In this document: positions 1 to 9,000 of the stretch, in pieces
Numbering within the stretch: the first letter of the stretch is position 1
Layout of the letters: every line of letters begins with the position of its first letter
Origin: a virus
DNA length: 38,036 nt
Strand: one strand, 5' to 3'
Virus record (IMG/VR): IMGVR_UViG_3300021960_000206
Span: 1-38,036 of that record
Notes under the pieces: generated by a model
What the model was told of the DNA's origin: nothing
Databases searched by the model: none
The model's input: only the letters and a program-made list of their open reading frames with translations
Made by a program: the position numbers and the translations under genes

Positions 1-401
1 AAGAAACAAGTGAAATTGATGAAGTAAAAGCTGAATTAGAAGAAGCTATTTCTACAATCAAAGAACTTAAATCTACAATCAATGAAGTTAACTTGCTTAA
101 CGCAAAACTTCTTTACACAAACAAACTGTTCCGTTCTTATGATTTAAACAACGAACAAAAAATGAAAGTTGTTGAGACATTAGACAGAACAGGTAACGTA
201 AGAGAAGTTAAACTTGTTTACTCTACATTAGCAGAGTCATTCAAATTTAACGGAACTGCAAAAAAACAAAAACAAACTGCTAAATTAACTGAATCATTTG
301 CATCTAAGCCTGTTGCTTCAACTGCTCCTAAAAAGGAAGTAATTGCTGAATCAACTAACGCTATTGCTGATAGATTTAAGAAATTGGCAAACATTAAGTA
401 A
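1..401 (+). CDS. Prohead core scaffold protein, T4 gp22-like (C-terminal part)
   Basis: The gene enters from the left edge; the first complete codon in frame is at 3 and the stop is TAA at 399-401. The visible 132 residues begin with a Glu/Lys-rich helical, probably coiled-coil stretch, followed by a conserved-looking segment (LLNAKLLYTNKLF) and a Lys/Ala/Ser-rich tail. In T4-like phages the gene directly before the major capsid gene encodes the internal scaffold, which the prohead protease later degrades. Three tripeptides fit the T4 protease rule of Leu or Ile, any residue, then Glu: LAE, LTE and IAE, each followed by Ser. Identity comes from position, composition and these sites, so it is likely but not proven. 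A TTG inside the frame at 93 could be mistaken for a start, but the frame is open well before it. Confidence 0.7.
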   Translation, partial: ETSEIDEVKAELEEAISTIKELKSTINEVNLLNAKLLYTNKLFRSYDLNNEQKMKVVETLDRTGNVREVKLVYSTLAESFKFNGTAKKQKQTAKLTESFASKPVASTAPKKEVIAESTNAIADRFKKLANIK

Positions 402-431
402 CTAACAAAAAATTATTAAGGAGAGATAAAA

Positions 432-2039
432 ATGGCAAATTTTGATTTATCTAAACTTATGGAAGGAAAGAACCCACAACAAGTAATGTTGGCTGAAACA
501 CGTCAACTACAATCTAAGTGGGAACAAACTGGACTTCTTGAAGGTTTAAAAGAAAGAGAACAATCGCAAATCGCGGTTCTTCTCGAAAACCAAGCAAAAC
601 AATTGCTTGATGAGTCAACAGCTACCGGTACTTCTGCAGGTTCAGAAGAGTGGTCAGGTGTTGCACTTCCTTTGGTAAGAAGAATCTTTGGTGAAATCGC
701 ATCTAAAGAATTCGTTTCGGTACAACCGATGAACTTACCTTCAGGACTTATATTTTATTTAGATTTCAAATATGGAACTGCAACTGGTGGAAAATCTACT
801 GGAGCTGCTGGTTCTTTATTTGGTGGTACTGGTGGAGCTACTCCAGCAGCTGGTTTTGGTCAAACTCAAGCAGCTGAAAATGGTCTTTATGGTGATGGTG
901 CTTACGGGTACACAGTAAATGAAGTAGCTGCAGCTAACAAAGCAGTTGTATCATGGACTTCAGCTTCTTTAGCTGATGTATCTTATGATTCATCACTTTC
1001 TGCTTCAATCGCAGCTGGTGAATTAGCAAAAGTAACTGTTGCTTTATCTAATTTAACTAATCCTGATTTAGATTCAGTACGTTCTTTCAGAATCGCTGAT
1101 GCAGCTATTTCTGATTACTACCCAGCTCACACTTCAGAAGATGGAACTAACGTAACATTTATCGTTAAAGCTTCTGGTGTTGCTAGCCCTGGAACAATTG
1201 ATAACATCTATTACTCAAAACAACCAACTGATATTACAAGAGGTGATTTTGAAGATGCTTCTCCATCTGAACCAGCAACTGATTTAGGTATTCCTGAAGT
1301 TGACCTTGAATTGAAGTCTGAAGCAATCGTTGCTAAGACAAGAAAATTAAAGGCAGTATGGACTCCTGAACTTGCTCAAGATTTAAATGCTTACCATTCA
1401 ATTGATGCTGAAGCAGAATTAACTTCAATGTTATCAGAGTACATCTCTTTAGAGATTGACCTTGAAATCCTTGATATGTTAAAAGCTAACGCTTTAACAA
1501 CTGAGTACTGGTCAGTAACTTTAGGTGAAGAGTATAACTCAACTGCAGGTACTTGGGGTAACTCAGGTGCAGCAGCAGCTTATACTAAGAACTCTTGGTT
1601 CCAGACTCTTGGTGCGAAACTTAACAAAGTTTCTAACAAGATTCACCAATTGACTCTTAGAGGTGGTGCTAACTTTATCGTTGCATCTCCAGATGTTTGT
1701 ACTATTTTAGAATCAATCCCAGGATTTACAGTTTCTGCTGATAAAGATGCTTCATCTTTCGCAGCTGGTGTAACTACTGTTGGTTCTCTATCAAACAGAT
1801 ATACTGTGTACAAAAACCCTTACATGACTTCAAACGAAATCTTGTTAGGATTTAAAGGTTCTAACTTCCTTGAAACAGGAGCAGTTTACGCACCTTATGT
1901 ACCATTAATCATGACTCCACTTGTATATGACCCAACTAACTTCACTCCAAGAAGAGGTGTGATGACTAGATACGCTAAGAAAATGGTAAGACCAGAATTC
2001 TATGGTAAAATCTATGTTAAAGATTTAGCTAACCTATAA
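432..2039 (+). CDS. Major capsid protein, T4 gp23-like
   Basis: This 535-residue protein would form the hexamers of the icosahedral head. The segment at about residues 95-115 (VQPMNLPSGLIFYLDFKYG) and the C-terminal part match my knowledge of T4-type capsid proteins, and the length is close to T4 gp23 (521). Residues 1-61 are charged and helical, like the delta peptide removed on maturation. L59-D60-E61 followed by Ser fits the prohead protease rule, so cleavage after E61 is predicted. Residues about 150-290 are Ala/Ser-rich and include a beta-rich stretch that probably forms an insertion domain. The start has a strong AAGGAGAG site 8 bases upstream. The gene follows the scaffold gene by 30 bases and ends before a strong terminator, as expected for a highly expressed late gene. 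Confidence 0.93.
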   Translation: MANFDLSKLMEGKNPQQVMLAETRQLQSKWEQTGLLEGLKEREQSQIAVLLENQAKQLLDESTATGTSAGSEEWSGVALPLVRRIFGEIASKEFVSVQPMNLPSGLIFYLDFKYGTATGGKSTGAAGSLFGGTGGATPAAGFGQTQAAENGLYGDGAYGYTVNEVAAANKAVVSWTSASLADVSYDSSLSASIAAGELAKVTVALSNLTNPDLDSVRSFRIADAAISDYYPAHTSEDGTNVTFIVKASGVASPGTIDNIYYSKQPTDITRGDFEDASPSEPATDLGIPEVDLELKSEAIVAKTRKLKAVWTPELAQDLNAYHSIDAEAELTSMLSEYISLEIDLEILDMLKANALTTEYWSVTLGEEYNSTAGTWGNSGAAAAYTKNSWFQTLGAKLNKVSNKIHQLTLRGGANFIVASPDVCTILESIPGFTVSADKDASSFAAGVTTVGSLSNRYTVYKNPYMTSNEILLGFKGSNFLETGAVYAPYVPLIMTPLVYDPTNFTPRRGVMTRYAKKMVRPEFYGKIYVKDLANL

Positions 2040-2090
2040 TCGTTAATTAAATTTTAGTTAATAGGTCATTACATAGTGATGATAAAAATA

Positions 2091-2121
2091 AGAGGGATTC
2101 CGTAAGGTTTCCCTCTTTTTT
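2091..2121 (+). terminator. Intrinsic terminator after the capsid gene
   Basis: AGAGGGA (2091-2097) pairs with TCCCTCT (2110-2116). An inner CC/GG pair closes a GTAA loop of GNRA type, and a T run to 2121 follows. It lies 51 bases after the capsid stop codon and separates that transcript from the neck genes. Confidence 0.9.
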
Positions 2122-2134
2122 ATTACAAATCATA

Positions 2135-2142
2135 TATTTATA
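2135..2142 (+). promoter_or_regulatory. TATTTATA motif, possible late promoter
   Basis: TATTTATA lies just after the capsid terminator and 26 bases before the start at 2169, with an AGGAG site between. The placement after a terminator makes a promoter here plausible. The motif is the reverse complement of the T4 late octamer. Confidence 0.45.
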
Positions 2143-2168
2143 TTAAATAATATAGGAGAAACTAAATT

Positions 2169-2420
2169 ATGATAGATTTATCTTTAGAACATTTCGAGAG
2201 CTGGGTAGCTCATTCTGGAAACGCAGCTGATGTAGCAGCAGGAAAATATGGTGTCATCATTGTAAATGAAAATGGAGATGAATTTGTACCAGCGCTTATA
2301 TCAGAAGCTGCTTTTAGTAATTACCATTTAGTAGAAACTGGCGATCCAGAAAATGAATGGGTAATTGAAGCTAATAAAGGATTATCAAGCGCAAGACCTT
2401 ATGTTTCACTAAAAGTATAA
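2169..2420 (+). CDS. Small protein of unknown function between capsid and neck genes
   Basis: I do not recognise this 83-residue protein. It is acidic, has no signal peptide or membrane segment, and holds a short beta-type stretch (KYGVIIVNENGDEFVPAL). It has an AGGAG site 10 bases before the ATG and sits between a terminator and the gp13-like gene, apparently as its own short unit. The position among structural genes suggests a virion or head-associated protein, but nothing in the sequence shows this directly. The reading frame is real, judging by the ribosome site and by the non-coding spacers on both sides. Confidence 0.7.
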   Translation: MIDLSLEHFESWVAHSGNAADVAAGKYGVIIVNENGDEFVPALISEAAFSNYHLVETGDPENEWVIEANKGLSSARPYVSLKV

Positions 2421-2425
2421 TACTA

Positions 2426-2486
2426 TACTCTCCTTTTTAACAATCTTATATTTATAGTAGTATAAATGTATAAGTTAAGGAGAGTA
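2426..2486 (+). promoter_or_regulatory. Inverted repeat covering the ribosome site of the gp13-like gene
   Basis: TACTCTCCTT (2426-2435) is perfectly complementary to AAGGAGAGTA (2477-2486), which contains the Shine-Dalgarno site of the start at 2491. After a three-base bulge, AAC (2439-2441) also pairs with GTT (2474-2476). The loop contains TATTTATA at 2449-2456. A transcript from upstream could mask the ribosome site, while one starting within the loop would lack the 5' arm. Confidence 0.6.
2449..2456 (+). promoter_or_regulatory. TATTTATA motif, possible late promoter
   Basis: It lies 34 bases before the start at 2491 and inside the loop of the inverted repeat at 2426-2486. A start point about six bases downstream would leave the AAGGAG site intact and unpaired. 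Confidence 0.5.
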
Positions 2487-2490
2487 ATAT

Positions 2491-3642
2491 ATGTCTCAAG
2501 CAAGAATTTGGACAGGAACATCAACATTTACTTCTGGTTCATCAACCCCATTTGGAATTTATGATGGAGATTCATCTTTCCAATCAGATGCACCTAAAGT
2601 TGCTTCTTGGTGTGCGAAAAGATTAGGTTATCCTATAATTGATATCGAATTACAAGGAGATAACTTCTTTGCAGTATTTGAAGAAGCTGTTTCTGAATAT
2701 TCTGCACAAGTAAATCAATTTAACATTAGAAACAACCTTGGTTCTTTAGAAGGACAACCAACAGGTTCAAATTACACCCATAAATCAGTATTAGGTTCAG
2801 AATTAAACAATGTTATCACTATCGGTGAGGGTTATGGTACTCTTGCAAACGTTGGTGGTAGAACTGATATTAAAAAAGGTAAAATTACTGTAAATGCAGC
2901 AACTCAATCATATGATTTACAAACTTTATGGGCAGATGTAAGTGAAAGTGGTGAAAGAATTGATGTAACCAAAGTATTTTACGAAGCAACTCCTGCAATT
3001 AACAGATTCTTTGACCCTTATTCAGTAAGTGGACAAGGGACACTTAACTTAATTGATGAATTTGGGTTTGGTTCATTCTCACCAGCGGCACAATTTATTA
3101 TGATGCCAATCTATGAGGATGCTTTAAGAATTCAACAGATAGAATTCAACGACCAATTCAGAAAATCAGCACATACATTTAATATTGTAAATAATAAGAT
3201 ACAAATATTCCCAAATCCAACATCAACATACAATCTTTGGTTTGAATATCAAGTTAAAAAAGATTTTAGAGAAAATTCTACTGTTATAACTCCAAATGTA
3301 GTATCAGATTACTCAAACATTGGATATAACTTTGCAGAATATACTAATATCAACGATGTTGGTAAACAATGGATTAGAAAATATACACTCGCTTTGGCAA
3401 AAGAGATGTTAGGAGCAATCAGAGAGAAGTACAACACCGTACCAATCCCTGGTTCAGAGGTTTCTTTAGATGGTGCAGCACTCAGAGCTGAAGCACAGAC
3501 AGAAAAAGATAACTTAATTGAACAATTAAGAGAAAATCTTAACGAAGTTAGTAAGAAACAGAGAATGGAGAACGAATCTAATATGGTTGACCAACAACAA
3601 AAAATCATACAGAAAGTTCCCCTTAACATTTATATAGGATAA
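2491..3642 (+). CDS. Neck / head-completion protein, T4 gp13-like
   Basis: This 383-residue protein would help close the filled head and join it to the tail. An N-terminal segment (LGYPIIDIEL, near residue 47, then FFAVFEEAVSEY) and a C-terminal segment (WIRKYTLALAKEMLG, then VPIPGSEVSLDGA) match the pattern I know from neck proteins of marine T4-like phages. T4 gp13 is about 309 residues, so this one is longer. The last 70 residues are charged and helical. A strong AAGGAGAG site precedes the ATG, and a gp14-like gene follows after four bases, matching the T4 gene order 13-14-15. Family assignment is from memory of motifs. Confidence 0.68.
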   Translation: MSQARIWTGTSTFTSGSSTPFGIYDGDSSFQSDAPKVASWCAKRLGYPIIDIELQGDNFFAVFEEAVSEYSAQVNQFNIRNNLGSLEGQPTGSNYTHKSVLGSELNNVITIGEGYGTLANVGGRTDIKKGKITVNAATQSYDLQTLWADVSESGERIDVTKVFYEATPAINRFFDPYSVSGQGTLNLIDEFGFGSFSPAAQFIMMPIYEDALRIQQIEFNDQFRKSAHTFNIVNNKIQIFPNPTSTYNLWFEYQVKKDFRENSTVITPNVVSDYSNIGYNFAEYTNINDVGKQWIRKYTLALAKEMLGAIREKYNTVPIPGSEVSLDGAALRAEAQTEKDNLIEQLRENLNEVSKKQRMENESNMVDQQQKIIQKVPLNIYIG

Positions 3643-3646
3643 AACG

Positions 3647-4207
3647 ATGCCAAAGTTTTTCAACGCAAAAGATTTGGATTTTATCAAAACCATCGCAGAA
3701 GAGGTTGTTGATTATGTGGTAGAACAAGCAGTTGTTCTATTCAAAGTATCAGTTGGTGAAACAAAAACCAATCTGTATGGAGAATCTTTGGGTAAAGTTT
3801 GGAGAGCACCTTCTACTTTGATGGCAATTGTAGATAGAGAGCCAATAAATGTTGTATATGAAGGATTTGGTGCAGACCAACAAGGTGTAGTTGAATTTAG
3901 GTTTAATAGACAGAGATTAAGAGATGAATCTTACGCAGTACCAAAGGTTAGAGATATAAATGGTACTCTGATACCAACTGAAGCAATTCAGAACCTTACA
4001 GTAGGTTATCCTGAGATTGGTGATGTTATTTTATATGATTCAATTTATTATGAAATTGATAATGTAAGAGAACCACAATGGATTGGTGGTGCACCTGAAA
4101 TATATGACCAAGAAAATTCTACATTTGAAGATGCAAATAACACTTTAATAGCTGTTTGTCATATGGTAAGAAGAAGTCAAGTACAAATAGAGGATAGGAC
4201 AGTATAA
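3647..4207 (+). CDS. Neck protein, T4 gp14-like
   Basis: This 186-residue protein is shorter than T4 gp14 (256). The segment at about residues 55-80 (ETKTNLYGESLGKVW, then the hydrophobic stretch STLMAIVDREP) resembles the gp14 neck family, in which a Leu-Tyr-Gly-Glu-Ser block is common. The mid-section (EFRFNRQRL, YPEIGDVILYDSIYYEI) is beta-rich, as expected for a head-tail connector. The gene starts four bases after the gp13-like gene behind a weak AGGAT site, and its TAA overlaps the next ATG by one base, so translation is probably coupled. Position between the gp13-like and gp15-like genes supports the call. Confidence 0.65.
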   Translation: MPKFFNAKDLDFIKTIAEEVVDYVVEQAVVLFKVSVGETKTNLYGESLGKVWRAPSTLMAIVDREPINVVYEGFGADQQGVVEFRFNRQRLRDESYAVPKVRDINGTLIPTEAIQNLTVGYPEIGDVILYDSIYYEIDNVREPQWIGGAPEIYDQENSTFEDANNTLIAVCHMVRRSQVQIEDRTV

Positions 4208-5331
4208 TGGCAGTTGACCCGCTAAAAAACATTCCCATCAATCGTGGTGAGGAGATTAAGAGAGAACCTATTGAAATAGGTAAGGGTGTAAAACTCTATG
4301 ATGTTGATTTAGCAATCGCTGAACACATGATAGATACTGTTGTCCCATCTGTTGAGGCATTTAAGGAAAAAATTAAAGTACCTGTAATGTATGGTAACCC
4401 AGAAAGATGGGCAGCGGTACAAAAACAAGGATATTTGCGAGATAAAAGAGGTCAATTACAGATTCCTCTTATAATGTTTAAGAGAAACTCAATTGCGAGA
4501 GATGAATCAATGGGAAATACTATGAATCGTCATGTTTCATACCCAACTGTTACCAAATTCTCAAAAAAACACAAATACGATAGATTTTCAGCAATAACTG
4601 GTACAACAAGACCGGTAGAACAATACGATATTGTAATACCTGATTATGTATCAATCACTTACGAGGTAATGATATGGACTGATTTTACAGAACATATGAA
4701 TAAAATCGTTGAAGCATTTCAATATGCAACAGATGAATATTGGGGAGATAAAAGTGGATTCAAATTCAGAGTTCGTATAGATAACTTTGATAATACCACC
4801 GAAGTTGGTGAAGGTTCTCAAAGAATTGTAAGAACTACCTTTACAATGGTAGTAAATGCATATCTTTTACCAGAACAATTTGATAATCGTTCAACTCATA
4901 AGAAATCATTCTCTGCAAAAAAAGTTGTTTGGGGATTGGAATGGGATTTAACTGGTGGAACTGGTGCAAGTACCAATTCTCAAGTAAAACAAAAAATGTA
5001 CAACGAATATTCTGATATAATTGATTTTATGTCTATTCGTGGTTCACAAGAAGCAACATTTGTAGATGCAGATACAATCAAACTTACAAATGTTAAAACT
5101 CCTAAGTTACCTGCAGAACTTGCAGATTCATTTAATGAAAATGATAGGTTTAGAGTGTATATTAATGGTGTTTATATACCACCAGCAAAATATTCCTACA
5201 CAAGTTCTTATGTAGATAACGAAATAGTATTTAATTTTAACACAGGTTCGGTAATTTCAGCAACAGAATTGGGTTATGAACTCGAAGTAAGTGATGAAAT
5301 CGGTATAACTGGTAAATTTATTGAATTATGA
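4207..5331 (+). CDS. Tail completion / sheath stabiliser, T4 gp15-like, with extra C-terminal domain
   Basis: This 374-residue protein has a core of about 270 residues, the size of T4 gp15 (272), which caps the tail tube and sheath before head joining. Segments such as VPVMYGNPERWAAVQKQGY and QIPLIMFKR, followed by a beta-rich region with VRIDNFDNTTEV, fit the pattern I associate with gp15 homologues. Residues about 280-374 form an added domain (FRVYINGVYI, then a YELEVSDEI block) that recurs in the next two genes. Start and stop overlap neighbours in TAATG and ATGA arrangements, so the block is translationally coupled. Family assignment is moderate. Confidence 0.58.
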   Translation: MAVDPLKNIPINRGEEIKREPIEIGKGVKLYDVDLAIAEHMIDTVVPSVEAFKEKIKVPVMYGNPERWAAVQKQGYLRDKRGQLQIPLIMFKRNSIARDESMGNTMNRHVSYPTVTKFSKKHKYDRFSAITGTTRPVEQYDIVIPDYVSITYEVMIWTDFTEHMNKIVEAFQYATDEYWGDKSGFKFRVRIDNFDNTTEVGEGSQRIVRTTFTMVVNAYLLPEQFDNRSTHKKSFSAKKVVWGLEWDLTGGTGASTNSQVKQKMYNEYSDIIDFMSIRGSQEATFVDADTIKLTNVKTPKLPAELADSFNENDRFRVYINGVYIPPAKYSYTSSYVDNEIVFNFNTGSVISATELGYELEVSDEIGITGKFIEL

Positions 5332-5654
5332 TAAAAGATTTACAGAAAATATTGAAACAAGTACATGAACCTAACGAATTACAGTTAGTATCTCATGATT
5401 TGAATCACCCTATATGGTGGATATTCAAAGCAGAAAATACAAAACTTAAAGATTTAGATATAAAATTACGTCCATTAAGAAAGGAACACTCAAGGTTTGA
5501 TATATTTATTAATGGACAGTTTATTTTAGAGAAAGATTATATTTTCGAACAAAGTGGAAAAGATTTGCACGTTAATTTCATTAAAGCAAACTTTCCATAC
5601 TCATTATCAAGTGAAGATGAGATTAAAATAGAGGGGGATGTTGAATCGTTATGA
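5328..5654 (+). CDS. Small protein sharing the C-terminal domain of the gp15-like protein
   Basis: This 108-residue protein is not a named family to me. Its second half (SRFDIFINGQFILEKDY, then EDEIKIEG) aligns by eye with the end of the preceding gp15-like protein (DRFRVYINGVYI, then SDEIGITG). The pattern resembles the short 'ING' beta modules of phage tail proteins. The first half is a helix followed by a Trp-containing segment (NHPIWWIFKAEN). The ATG overlaps the previous stop (ATGA) and has no clear ribosome site, so translation depends on coupling. A role at the neck, sheath end or fibre attachment is inferred from position. Confidence 0.65.
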   Translation: MIKDLQKILKQVHEPNELQLVSHDLNHPIWWIFKAENTKLKDLDIKLRPLRKEHSRFDIFINGQFILEKDYIFEQSGKDLHVNFIKANFPYSLSSEDEIKIEGDVESL

Positions 5655-6016
5655 GTAAACAGAGACCAAATATAATCACACCTTTTAATGATAAACTAAG
5701 AATAAAAAATCTGATTCTTGAGGTTATAGATGATACATTCATCTCTACTCATGTACCAGATACGGTTACTTTGGTTGGTGGTTTTATTCAACTAACACTT
5801 TTGAACAAAAAGTTTGTTTTTCAAGATGTGGCAGTTGATACACTAAAAGATTATGTAGATGTTTTCACTACTGGATTAAAACAGAAGGATGACAGCTACT
5901 CGGTTATAGATGATGGTAGTAATATTGTAATTTCTTTTACTGAATCGGTTGGATTAGATGATTCTCTTTATTCCGCAGATGATTTTGAGGTAAAAGGTAA
6001 AATAGTGAGTAGATAA
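5651..6016 (+). CDS. Small protein with a third, diverged copy of the same C-terminal domain
   Basis: This 121-residue protein is unrecognised by family. Its end (YVDVFTTGLKQKDDSYSV, DGSNIVISF, then ADDFEVKGKI) follows the same plan as the two genes before it: a beta strand, a Gly turn, a Tyr-containing strand, an Ile/Val strand, then an acidic DxxEVxG block. Gly-Leu replaces the usual Asn-Gly turn. A GAGGGGG ribosome site lies 13 bases before the ATG, which overlaps the upstream stop by four bases. Its stop is two bases before the giant fibre gene, so it belongs to the same coupled run and may help connect fibres to the tail. Confidence 0.62.
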   Translation: MSKQRPNIITPFNDKLRIKNLILEVIDDTFISTHVPDTVTLVGGFIQLTLLNKKFVFQDVAVDTLKDYVDVFTTGLKQKDDSYSVIDDGSNIVISFTESVGLDDSLYSADDFEVKGKIVSR

Positions 6017-6018
6017 GA

Positions 6019-9000
6019 ATGGCAACATTAATTCAAAGTAAACAGATAGAAGGAGTAGTAACCGCCTCCGTCATACATGGTGAATTTTTAGTAAGTGGTT
6101 CACTTGTTGTAACGGGTTCTCAATCCGTCTTAGGAGCAGTAACCGCATCTTCTATATCTTCTTCATTTAGTGGAGATGGTAGTGGAATTACCAACATCAC
6201 ATATTCTCAAATTGAAAATACCCCACAATTTGTTGGTGGTAACAATATTACAATTACCTCTTCATCAAATGTAATCACAGTTCACGCACAATTAGATGGA
6301 ACTGGTTCAGATGCACAATCTCTTTCTATTAGTGGAGACCAACTTACTATTTTAGGTGGAAATACAATAACTATCCCAACAGGTAGTGGTGTTTCTGATT
6401 ATACACAATTAACAAACGTACCAAGTGGTATTATAAGTGGTAGTTCACAAATTACCATTACTCAATCACAAATTAGTGATTTATCACACACAGATATCTC
6501 ATCACTAAACACATTTAGTGCTTCAATACAAAGTGAGGTTGATTCTTTAACCGCAGCAACTTCATCTTATTTAACACAAGTTCCAGCAGGAACAATTTCA
6601 GGTTCTGAACAATTACCTGCAGGATTAATTAGCGGTTCATCACAAATTACTATAACTCAATCACAAATTAGTGATTTATCTCATTATAGTGATTCTGATG
6701 TAAAAATAAAATTAGATACAGAAGGAGTACTTAGTGGTTCTTTGGTATCTCAACTACCAAGTGGTTTAATTAGTGGTTCAACGTTTACTGATTACAGTTC
6801 TTCTATAAAAACTGAATTATCAGATGTAAGAACTGATTTAATAACTCAGTTCACCAATAATGACAATGCACTTGAATCAAAAATAACAAACATACAATCA
6901 TTTACTTCATCTATTCAAAGTGAAGTAGATTCGTTAACTTCTGCAACATCATCTTACCTTACAACTGTCCCAAGTGGTACGATTTCTGGTTCAGAACAAT
7001 TACCACAAGGTTTAATTAGTGGAAGTTCACAAATTACAATTACTGAATCTCAAATCTCAGACTTATCGCATTATACAAATTCAGATGTTCAGAGTTATAT
7101 TGATTCAATTGGTGTAGTAAGTGGTTCTGTTATAGCAGAACTACCAAGTGGAGTAATCTCTGGTTCATCACAAATTACTATTTCATCTTCTCAGATTTCT
7201 GATTTAGCTCACACACAAATACCAAGTGGTACTATATCGGGTTCTGAACAACTACCAAGTGGTTTAATTAGTGGTTCTATAACCGACCAATTACCAAGTG
7301 GAGTAATTTCCGGTTCATCACAAATAACAATTACTGAATCACAAATTTCTGATTTATCTCATACAGATATTTCAAACCTTAACACATTTACGAGTTCAAT
7401 ACAAACTCAAGTAGATGGATTATCTGCAGCAACTTCATCATACCTAACTTCAATCGATAGTGGTATTATAAGTTCATCTGCACAAGTAACTGATTTACTT
7501 CCAAGTGGAATTATTAGTGGTAGTTTACAATTACCAAGTGGAATTATTAGTGGTTCTTCCCAAATTACAATTACTGAATCACAAATTTCAGATTTAACTC
7601 ATTATACTGATTCTGATGTAAAAACAAAATTGGATGTTGAGGGAGTAATTAGTGGTTCTACACAAATTACTGATGGAAGTGGAATCGTTTCTTCATCTGT
7701 ACAAGTAATATCTCACTTACCAAGTGGTGTTATAAGTGGTTCACTTGGTACTTTGGTTTCATCTTCAGTAAATTTGCTAACAGAAGTAAGTGGTGCAAAC
7801 TATGAAGTAAGTGGTGCAAACTATTTAGAATCAAAATCAGTAGATTCAAGATTAGATGCCATTGAAGGAAGTTTTGGAAATTATTACGATGTATCTAACA
7901 CAGTATGGAATAATAAATATATTAGACCAGGTTCTGAACATTTTTCAGATAGTTCAACTTGGAATATTAATGAGGGTGTAAATCTATTTACATTTACCTT
8001 AAATAACGATAGAACTTTACATTACGATGAAGGTAAAATTCTTTTCATTAAAAACTTTGATGGAGATGTAAGATTATCTGTAACTCCAGTAACTGGTTCT
8101 GATGGTGTATATTACAATACTGGTAGTAGAGAAGTAACATTTAGAGTTTTAGAAATTAATGGAGAAACAACTTCTTCAAATATAACAAGAATTAATGATT
8201 CATATTGGATTTTATCAAGACATACTGCAGGATTTGTAGATTCTGCTTCTTATGTTGAAACATCTGCATCAATAGATGACCAATTCAAAGCAATAGCAAA
8301 TGCTGGAGCTGGTGCTGATTGGGATGTAAACTTATTTAACATTCCAAGTGGAATTATAAGTTCATCTCAACAATTATATTCTCCATCAGTAGAGGCCGGA
8401 TTGGCAACTACTGCATCTTTAAATGAGGTATCATCTTCGTTAAATACAAAAATAGAAAATGTTTTCTTATCATCTTCTAATTTTGACAATAAAACATTAG
8501 TTAGTGGTTCATCACAAATTGATTTAAGAAGTACAACAAATTATGTTGCAGATGAACATATAGACCACACGACTGTTACAATATCAACAGGAGATGGTTT
8601 AGTTGGTGGTGGTGATATTGCAAGTTCAAGAACGATATCATTAAATAATACATCATCTTATTTCCAAGCAGGAGTACAACGAGTATTAGATGAGTATGGA
8701 TTCCCACTATCAACAACATATACAACAGATTCTGCATCATTTGATATAAGAATCAATAGTATTTCCGCAGGTTTAACACCAGCAGGAACAGTTAGTGGTT
8801 CATCTCAAATTGATATCACTCAAACACAAAATTATACAACATTTAGTTCATCTATCGCAACTTCTATTGCAGGTGCAAGTGGTGCATCATCATGGGGAGA
8901 GCTAAGTGGAATTCCGAGCGGATTAGTATCATCATCTATTCAAGTATTAGGTGGAACTGATATTCTTAGTGGTTCTCATCCAATTGGTAATTTAAATACA

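Noticed and set aside
93-401. TTG start at 93 for the scaffold gene
   Set aside because: The frame is open to the left edge with the same helical composition and there is no ribosome site before 93; the gene is cut by the window.
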